Below, one piece after another: positions 53,991 through 64,000 of a stretch of DNA of 64,000 bases. The position numbers and the translations under genes were made by a program. Numbering within the stretch: position 1 is the first letter of the stretch; the number at the start of each line of letters is the position of its first letter. The notes beneath the pieces are model-generated. The model saw only the letters and a program-made list of their open reading frames with translations. It was not told where the DNA came from and did no database searches. This DNA comes from Labia minor (lineage: Eukaryota > Arthropoda > Insecta > Dermaptera > Spongiphoridae): the NCBI GenBank assembly GCA_963082975.1, contig OY720345.1, positions 6,474,491-6,538,490 on the forward strand, in the 5' to 3' direction.

Positions 53991-56900
53991 CTAAACCAGA
54001 ATAAATTCAAATTTCATCGAAATCTCAATTATTTTCGTGGATTTCATAGAAAAAACGACATTTTTCATTAAGATTTTACCGAAAATGCTACTTTTTTAAA
54101 TAGAAATATAAAATTTATGCATTATATATCATTCTTATTTATTTTTTATTCTAAACACGAATAAATTCAAATTTCATCGATATCTCAATTATTTTCGTGG
54201 ATTTCATAGAAAAAACGACATTTTTCATTAAGATTTTAGCGAAAATGCTACTTTTTTAAATAGAAATATAAAAATTATGAATTATATATCATTCTTATTT
54301 ATTTCTTATTCCAAACACGAATAAATTCAACTTTCATCGATATCTCAATTATTTTCGTGGATTTCATAGAAAAAACGACATTTTTCATTAAGATTTTAGC
54401 GAAAATGCTACTTTTTTAAATAGAAATATAAAATTTATGAATTATATATCATTCTTATTTATTTCTTATTCTACACACGAATAAATTCAAATTTCATCGA
54501 TATCTCAATTATTTTCGTGGATTTCATAGAAAAAACGACATTTTTCATTAAGATTTTAGCGAAAATGCTACTTTTTTAAATAGAAATATAAAAATTATGA
54601 ATTATATATCATTCTTATTTATTTCTTATTCTAAACCCGAATAAATTCAAATTTCATCGATATCTCAATTATTTTCGTGGATTTCATAGAAAAAACGACA
54701 TTTTTCATTAAGATTTTAGCGAAAATGCTACTTTTTTAAATAGAAATATAAAATTTAAGAATTATATATCATTCTTATTTATTTCTTATTCTAAACCCGA
54801 ATAAATTCAAATTTCATCGATATCTCAATTATTTTCCTGGATTTCATAAAAAAAACGACATTTTTTATTAAGATTTTAGCGAAAATGCTACTTTTTTAAA
54901 TAGAAATATAAAAATTAATAATTATATATCATTCTTATTTATTTCTTATTCTAAAGACGAATAAATTCAAATTTCATCGATATCTCAATTATTTTCGTGG
55001 ATTTCATAGAAAAAACGACATTTTTCATTAAGATTTTAGCGAAAATGCTACTTTTTTAAATAGAAATATAAAATTTATGAATTATATATCATTCTTATTT
55101 ATTTCTTATTCTATACACGAATAAATTCAAATTTCATCGATATCTCAATTATTTTCGTGGATTTCATAGAAAAAACGACATTTTTCATTAAGATTTTAGC
55201 GAAAATGCTACTTTTTTAAATAGAAATATAAAATTTATGAATTATATATCATTCTTATTTATTTCTTATTCTAAACCCGAATAAATTCAAATTTCATCGA
55301 TATCTCAATTATTTTCGTGGATTTCATAGAAAAAAACGACATTTTTCATTAAGATTTTAGCGAAAATGCTACTTTTTTAAATAGAAATATAAAAATTATG
55401 AATTATATATCATTCTTATTTATTTCTTATTCTAAACACGAATAAATTCAACTTTCATCGATATCTCAATTATTTTCGTGGATTTCATAGAAAAAACGAC
55501 ATTTTTCATTAAGATTTTAGCGAAAATGCTACTTTTTTAAATAGAAATATAAAAATTATGAATTATATATCATTCTTATTTATTTCTTATTCTAAACCCG
55601 AATAAATTCAAATTTCATCGATATCTCAATTATTTTCGTGGATTTCATAGAAAAAACGACATTTTTCATTAAGATTTTAGCGAAAATGCTACTTTTTTAA
55701 ATAGAAATATAAAATTTATGAATTATATATCATTCTTATTTATTTTTTATTCTAAACACGAATAAATTCAAATTTCATCGATATCTCAATTATTTTCGTG
55801 GATTTCATAGAAAAAACGACATTTTTCATTAAGATTTTAGCGAAAATGCTACTTTTTTAAATAGAAATATAAAATTTAAGAATTATATATCATTCTTATT
55901 TATTTCTTATTCTAAACCCGAATAAATTCAAATTTCATCGATATCTCAATTATTTTCCTGGATTTCATAAAAAAAACGACATTTTTTATTAAGATTTTAG
56001 CGAAAATGCTACTTTTTTAAATAGAAATATAAAAATTAATAATTATATATCATTCTTATTTATTTTTTATTCTAAACATGAATAAATTCAAATTTCATCG
56101 ATATCTCAATTATTTTCGTGGATTTCATAGAAAAAACGACATTTTTCATTAAGATTTTAGCGAAAATGCTACTTTTTTAAATAGAAATATAAAATTTATG
56201 AATTATATATCATTCTTATTTATTTCTTATTCTAAACCCGAATAAATTCAAATTTCATCGATATCTCAATTATTTTCGTGGATTTCATAGAAAAAACGAC
56301 ATTTTTCATTAAGATTTTAGCGAAAATGCTACTTTTTTAAATAGAAATATAAAATTTATGAATTATATATCATTCTTATTTATTTTTTATTCTAAACACG
56401 AATAAATTCAAATTTCATCGATATCTCAATTATTTTCGTGGATTTCATAGAAAAAACGACATTTTTCATTAAGATTTTATCGAAAATGCTACTTTTTTAA
56501 ATAGAAATATAAAATTTATGAATTATATATCATTCTTATTTATTTCTTATTCTAAACCCGAATAAATTCAAATTTCATCGATATCTCAATTATTTTCGTG
56601 GATTTCATAGAAAAAACGATATTTTTTATTAAGATTTTAGCGAAAATGCTACTTTTTTAAATAGAAATATAAAAATTAATAATTATATATATTTCTTATT
56701 TATTTTTTATTCTAAACATGAATAAATTCAAATTTCATCGATATCTCAATTATTTTCGTGGATTTCATAGAAAAAACGACATTTTTCATTAAGATTTTAG
56801 CGAAAATGCTACTTTTTTAAATAGAAATATAAAATTTATGAATTATATATCATTCTTATTTAGTTCTTATTCTAAACCCGAATAAATTCAAATTTCATCG

Positions 56901-59220
56901 ATATCTCAATTATTTTCGTGGATTTCATAGAAAAAACGACATTTTTCATTAAGATTTTAGGGAAAATGCTACTTTTTTAAATAGAAATATAAAATTTATG
57001 AATTATATATCATTCTTATTTATTTTTTATTCTAAACATGAATAAATTCAAATTTCATCGATATCTCAATTATTTTCGTGGATTTCATAGAAAAAACGAC
57101 ATTTTTCATTAAGATTTTATCGAAAATGCTACTTTTTTAAATAGAAATATAAAATTTATGAATTATATATCATTCTTATTTATTTCTTATTCTAAACCCG
57201 AATAAATTCAAATTTCATCGATATCTCAATTATTTTCGTGGATTTCATAGAAAAAACGACATTTTTCATTAAGATTTTAGCGAAAATGCTACTTTTTTAA
57301 ATAGAAATATAAAATTTATGAATTATATATCATTCTTATTTATTTCTTATTCTAAACCCGAATAAAATCAAATTTCATCGATATCTCAATTATTTTCGTG
57401 GATTTCATAGAAAAAACGACATTTTTCATTAAGATTTTAGCGAAAATGCTACTTTTTTAAATAGAAATATAAAATTTATGAATTATATATCATTCTTATT
57501 TATTTTTTATTCTAAACACGAATAAATTCAAATTTCATCGATATCTCAATTATTTTCGTGGATTTCATAGAAAAAACGACATTTTTCATTAAGATTTTAG
57601 CGAAAATGCTACTTTTTTAAATAGAAATATAAAATTTAAGAATTATATATCATTCTTATTTATTTCTTATTCTAAACCCGAATAAATTCAAATTTCATCG
57701 ATATCTCAATTATTTTCCTTGATTTCATAGAAAAAATGACATTTTTCATTAAGATTTTAGCGAAAATGCTACTTTTTTAAATAGAAATATAAAATTTATG
57801 AATTATAAATCATTCTTATTTATTTCTTATTCTAAAGACGAATAAATTCAAATTTCATCGATATCTCAATTATTTTCGTGGATTTCATAGAAAAAACGAC
57901 ATTTTTCATTAAGATTTTAGCGAAAATGCTACTTTTTTAAATAGAAATATAAAATTTATGAATTATATATCATTCTTATTTATTTTTTATTCTAAACACG
58001 AATAAATTCAAATTTCATCGATATCTCAATTATTTTCGTGGATTTCATAGAAAAAACGACATTTTTCATTAAGATTTTAGCGAAAATGCTACTTTTTTAA
58101 ATAGAAATATAAAATTTAAGAATTATATATCATTCTTATTTATTTCTTATTCTAAACCCGAATAAATTCAAATTTCATCGATATCTCAATTATTTTCGTG
58201 GATTTCATAGAAAAAACGACATTTTTCATTAAGATTTTAGCGAAAATGCTACTTTTTTAAATAGAAATATAAAAATTATGAATTATATATCATTCTTATT
58301 TATTTCTTATTCTAAACACGAATAAATTCAACTTTCATCGATATCTCAATTATTTTCGTGGATTTCATAGAAAAAACGACATTTTTCATTAAGATTTTAG
58401 CGAAAATGCTACTTTTTTAAATAGAAATATAAAAATTATGAATTATATATCATTCTTATTTATTTTTTATTCTAAACACGAATAAATTCAAATTTCATCG
58501 ATATCTCAATTATTTTCGTGGATTTCATAGAAAAAACGACATTTTTCATTAAGATTTTAGCGAAAATGCTTCTTTTTTAAATAGAAATATAAAATTTATG
58601 AATTATATATCATTCTTATTTATTTCTTATTCTAAACCCGAATAAATTCAAATTTCATCGATATCTCAATTATTTTCGTGGATTTCATAGAAAAAACGAC
58701 ATTTTTCATTAAGATTTTAGCGAAAATGCTACTTTTTTAAATAGAAATATAAAATTTATGAATTATATATCATTCTTATTTATTTTTTATTCTAAACACG
58801 AATAAATTCAAATTTCATCGATATCTCAATTATTTTCGTGGATTTCATAGAAAAAACGACATTTTTCATTAAGATTTTAGCGAAAATGCTACTTTTTTAA
58901 ATAGAAATATAAAATTTAAGAATTATATATCATTCTTATTTATTTCTTATTCTAAACCCGAATAAATTCAAATTTCATCGATATCTCAATTATTTTCCTG
59001 GATTTCATAAAAAAAACGACATTTTTTATTAAGATTTTAGCGAAAATGCTACTTTTTTAAATAGAAATATAAAAATTAATAATTATATATCATTCTTATT
59101 TATTTTTTATTCTAAACATGAATAAATTCAAATTTCATCGATATCTCAATTATTTTCGTGGATTTCATAGAAAAAACGACATTTTTCATTAAGATTTTAG
59201 CGAAAATGCTACTTTTTTAA

Positions 59221-62200
59221 ATAGAAATATAAAATTTATGAATTATATATCATTCTTATTTATTTCTTATTCTAAACCCGAATAAATTCAAATATCATCG
59301 ATATCTCAATTATTTTCGTGGATTTCATAGAAAAAACGACATTTTTCATTAAGATTTTAGCGAAAATGCTACTTTTTTAAATAGAAATATAAAAATTATG
59401 AATTATATATCATTCTTATTTATTTTTTATTCTAAACACGAATAAATTCAAATTTCATCGATATCTCAATTATTTTCGTGGATTTCATAGAAAAAACGAC
59501 ATTTTTCATTAAGATTTTAGCGAAAATGCTACTTGTTTAAATAGAAATATAAAATTTATGAATTATATATCATTCTTATTTATTTTTTATTCTAAACACG
59601 AATAAATTCAAATTTCATCGATATCTCAATTATTTTCGTGGATTTCATAGAAAAAACGACATTTTTCATTAAGATTTTAGCGAAAATGCTACTTTTTAAA
59701 ATAGAAATATAAAATTTAAGAATTATATATCATTCTTATTTATTTCTTATTCTAAACCCGAATAAATTCAAATTTCATCGATATCTCAATTATTTTCCTG
59801 GATTTCATAAAAAAAACGACATTTTTTATTAAGATTTTAGCGAAAATGCTACTTTTTTAAATAGAAATATAAAAATTAATAATTATATATCATTCTTATT
59901 TATTTTTTATTCTAAACATGAATAAATTCAAATTTCATCGATATCTCAATTATTTTCGTGGATTTCATAGAAAAAACGACATTTTTCATTAAGATTTTAG
60001 CGAAAATGCTACTTTTTTAAATAGAAATATAAAATTTATGAATTATATATCATTCTTATTTAGTTCTTATTCTAAACCCGAATAAATTCAAATTTCATCG
60101 ATATCTCAATTATTTTCGTGGATTTCATAGAAAAAACGACATTTTTCATTAAGATTTTAGCGAAAATGCTACTTTTTTAAATAGAAATATAAAAATTATG
60201 AATTATATATCATTCTTATTTATTTCTTATTCTAAACCCGAATAAATTCAAATTTCATCGATATCTCAATTATTTTCGTGGATTTCATAGAAAAAACGAC
60301 ATTTTTCATTAAGATTTTAGCGAAAATGCTACTTTTTTAAATAGAAATATAAAATTTATGAATTATATATCATTCTTATTTATTTTTTATTCTAAACACG
60401 AATAAATTCAAATTTCATCGATATCTCAATTATTTTCGTGGATTTCATAGAAAAAACGACATTTTTCATTAAGATTTTAGCGAAAATGCTACTTTTTTAA
60501 ATAGAAATATAAAATTTAAGAATTATATATCATTCTTATTTATTTCTTATTCTAAACCCGAATAAATTCAAATTTCATCGATATCTCAATTATTTTCCTG
60601 GATTTCATAAAAAAAACGACATTTTTTATTAAGATTTTAGCGAAAATGCTACTTTTTTAAATAGAAATATAAAAATTAATAATTATATATCATTCTTATT
60701 TATTTTTTATTCTAAACATGAATAAATTCAAATTTCATCGATATCTCAATTATTTTCGCGGATTTCATAGAAAAAACGACATTTTTCATTAAGATTTTAG
60801 CGAAAATGCTACTTTTTTAAATAGAAATATAAAATTTATGAATTATATATCATTCTTATTTATTTCTTATTCTAAACCCGAATAAATTCAAATTTCATCG
60901 ATATCTCAATTATTTTCGTTGATTTCATAGAAAAAACGACATTTTTCATTAAGATTTTAGCGAAAATGCTACTTTTTTAAATAGAAATATAAAATTTATG
61001 AATTATATATCATTCTTATTTATTTCTTATTCTAAACCCGAATAAATTCAAATTTCATCGATATCTCAATTATTTTCGTGGATTTCATAGAAAAAACGAC
61101 ATTTTTCATTAAGATTTTAGCGAAAATGCTACTTTTTTAAATAGAAATATAAAATTTATGAATTATTTATCATTCTTATTTATTTCTTATTCTAAACCCG
61201 AATAAATTCAAATTTCATCGATATCTCAATTATTTTCGTGGATTTCATAGAAAAAACGACATTTTTCATTAAGATTTTAGCGAAAATGCTACTTTTTTAA
61301 ATAGAAATATAAAATTTATGAATTATATATCATTCTTATTTATTTCTTATTCTAAACCCGAATAAATTCAAATTTCATCGATATCTCAATTATTTTCGTG
61401 GATTTCATAGAAAAAACGACATTTTTCATTAAGATTTTAGCGAAAATGCTACTTTTTTAAATAGAAATATAAAATTTATGAATTATATATCATTCTTATT
61501 TATTTCTTATTCTAAACCCGAATAAATTCAAATTTCATCGATATCTCAATTATTTTCGTGGATTTCATAGAAAAAACGACATTTTTCATTAAGATTTTAT
61601 CGAAAATGCTACTTTTTTAAATAGAAATATAAAATTTATGAATTATATATCATTCTTATTTATTTCTTATTCTAAACGCGAATAAATTCAAATTTCATCG
61701 ATATCTCAATTATTTTCGTGGATTTCATAGAAAAAACGACATTATTCATTAAGATTTTAGCGAAAATGCTACTTTTTTAAATAGAAATATAAAATTTATG
61801 AATTATATATCATTCTTATTTATTTCTTATTCTAAACCCGAATAAATTCAAATTTCATCGATATCTCAATTATTTTCGTGGATTTCATAGAAAAAACGAC
61901 ATTTTTCATTAAGATTTTAGCGAAAATGCTACTTTTTTAAATAGAAAAATAAAATTTATGAATTATATATCATTCTTATTTATTTTTTATTCTAAACACG
62001 AATAAATTCAACTTTCATCGATATCTCAATTATTTTCGTGGATTTCATAGAAAAAACGACATTTTTCATTAAGATTTTATCGAAAATGCTACTTTTTTAA
62101 ATAGAAATATAAAATTTAAGAATTATATATCATTCTTATTTATTTCTTATTCTAAACCCGAATAAATTCAAATTTCATCGATATCTCAATTATTTTCCTG

Positions 62201-63960
62201 GATTTCATAAAAAAAACGACATTTTTCATTAAGATTTTATCGAAAATGCTACTTTTTTAAATAGAAATATAAAATTTATGAATTATATATCATTCTTATT
62301 TATTTCTTATTCTAAACCCGAATAAATTCAAATTTCATCGATATCTCAATTATTTTCGTGGATTTCATAGAAAAAACGACATTTTTCATTAAGATTTTAG
62401 CGAAAATGCTACTTTTTTAAATAGAAATATAAAAATTATGAATTATATATCATTCTTATTTATTTCTTATTCTAAACCCGAATAAATTCAAATTTCATCG
62501 ATATCTCAATTATTTTCGTGGATTTCATAGAAAAAACGACATTTTTCATTAAGATTTTAGCGAAAATGCTACTTTTTTAAATAGAAATATAAAATTTATG
62601 AATTATATATCATTCTTATTTATTTTTTATTCTAAACACGAATAAATTCAAATTTCATCGATATCTCAATTATTTTCGTGGATTTCATAGAAAAAACGAC
62701 ATTTTTCATTAAGATTTTAGCGAAAATGCTACTTTTTTAAATAGAAATATAAAATTTAAGAATTATATATCATTCTTATTTATTTCTTATTCTAAACCCG
62801 AATAAATTCAAATTTCATCGATATCTCAATTATTTTCCTGGATTTCATAGAAAAAACGACATTTTTCATTAAGATTTTAGCGAAAATGCTACTTTTTTAA
62901 ATAGAAATATAAAAATTATGAATTATATATCATTCTTATTTATTTCTTATTCTAAACACGAATAAATTCAACTTTCATCGATATCTCAATTATTTTCGTG
63001 GATTTCATAGAAAAAACGACATTTTTCATTAAGATTTTAGCGAAAATGCTACTTTTTTAAATAGAAATATAAAATTTATGAATTATATATCATTCTTATT
63101 TATTTCTTATTCTAAACCCGAATAAATTCAAATATCATCGATATCTCAATTATTTTCGTGGATTTCATAGAAAAAACGACATTTTTCATTAAGATTTTAG
63201 CGAAAATGCTACTTTTTTAAATAGAAATATAAAAATTATGAATTATATATCATTCTTATTTATTTTTTATTCTAAACACGAATAAATTCAAATTTCATCG
63301 ATATCTCAATTATTTTCGTGGATTTCATAGAAAAAACGACATTTTTCATTAAGATTTTAGCGAAAATGCTACTTTTTTAAATAGAAATATAAAATTTATG
63401 AATTATATATCATTCTTATTTATTTTTTATTCTAAACACGAATAAATTCAAATTTCATCGATATCTCAATTATTTTCGTGGATTTCATAGAAAAAACGAC
63501 ATTTTTCATTAAGATTTTAGCGAAAATGCTACTTTTTAAAATAGAAATATAAAATTTAAGAATTATATATCATTCTTATTTATTTCTTATTCTAAACCCG
63601 AATAAATTCAAATTTCATCGATATCTCAATTATTTTCCTGGATTTCATAAAAAAAACGACATTTTTTATTAAGATTTTAGCGAAAATGCTACTTTTTTAA
63701 ATAGAAATATAAAAATTAATAATTATATATCATTCTTATTTATTTTTTATTCTAAACATGAATAAATTCAAATTTCATCGATATCTCAATTATTTTCGTG
63801 GATTTCATAGAAAAAACGACATTTTTCATTAAGATTTTAGCGAAAATGCTACTTTTTTAAATAGAAATATAAAATTTATGAATTATATATCATTCTTATT
63901 TAGTTCTTATTCTAAACCCGAATAAATTCAAATTTCATCGATATCTCAATTATTTTCGTG
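59221..63960. repeat. 24-monomer higher-order relation (3,840 bp period)
   Basis: Three markers recur 3,840 bp apart: AAATATCATCG (59290 and 63130), GCTACTTTTTAAAATAG (59687 and 63527) and TTTAGTTCTTATT (60060 and 63900). The monomer order between 59221 and 60120 matches that between 63061 and 63960. The TTTAGTTCTT marker also occurs near 47262 and 56860. An ACTTGTTTAA change at 59531 is absent from the second copy, so the copies are not identical. Confidence 0.75.
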
Positions 63961-64000
63961 GATTTCATAGAAAAAACGACATTTTTCATTAAGATTTTAG

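Larger units (their letters stand above)
34701..64000. repeat. Right satellite DNA array, same 160-bp monomer (182 complete copies)
   Basis: The array resumes at monomer position 98. Complete monomers run from 34764 to 63873 and the window ends at position 127 of the next copy. The span 34764-63873 is 182 x 160 minus 10. This agrees with thirteen 1-base deletions and three 1-base insertions that I found by eye (for example -1 near 34805, 36121, 37627, 43479, 47157, 50254, 51857; +1 near 39989, 53091, 55335). It has the same orientation and consensus as the left array, but its set of variants differs. Monomers with TTTAAGAATTAT, TTTTCCTGG, TTCATAAAAA, ATTTTTTATT, AATTAATAATTA and AAACATGAAT are common here and not seen on the left. 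TTCATTGAAA and AATCCC monomers, common on the left, were not seen here. No gene or other insertion is present. Confidence 0.98.

Noticed and set aside
34701-64000. Genes or RNA genes hidden in the right array
   Set aside because: I followed the monomer phase to the window end; every base is accounted for by 160-bp copies with 1-base indels, and stops occur in all frames.

Overview
The window is eukaryotic and non-coding apart from one retrotransposon. About 58.6 kb of the 64 kb is one tandem satellite with a 160-bp, AT-rich monomer (33 G+C in 160 bases, about 21%). Inside it sits one apparently full-length non-LTR retrotransposon (LINE) on the minus strand, next to a 200-N assembly gap. The long AT-rich satellite array and a LINE of the I/Jockey/R1/CR1 kind suggest pericentromeric or centromeric heterochromatin of an animal, most likely an arthropod. 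That assignment is inference; no host gene is present to confirm it.

Layout: (1) 1-29272, left satellite array. It holds exactly 183 complete monomers plus about 6 bp. All are 160 bp except five that share one 3-bp deletion and one with an extra A. Diagnostic variants show higher-order repeats (HORs) of 15-25 monomers (2.4-4.0 kb). (2) 29273-34500, the LINE: 3' tail of AAAT repeats, 3' UTR with a small stem-loop, ORF2 (endonuclease plus reverse transcriptase), ORF1 (PHD-like finger, coiled coil, CCHC knuckles) and a 5' UTR running to the gap. (3) 34501-34700, a run of exactly 200 N. (4) 34701-64000, right satellite array. It holds 182 complete monomers plus a partial at each end, with a different set of variant monomers and different HORs (10-, 13- and 24-monomer repeats and a duplication about 15.5 kb apart).

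How the genes work together: by family knowledge, ORF1 is the RNA-binding (Gag-like) protein, and ORF2 nicks the target and reverse-transcribes the element RNA from its 3' end. The most notable observation is the ORF1/ORF2 junction. The two frames are the same frame, separated by one UAG whose context (CAA UAG CAA CUA) matches the UAG-CAR-YYA stop-readthrough signal known from tobamoviruses. ORF2 may therefore be made as an ORF1-ORF2 readthrough fusion. Both frames are intact and all catalytic residues I looked for are present, so the insertion looks young. The two satellite flanks belong to different HOR domains, which makes the gap between them a point to check in the assembly.
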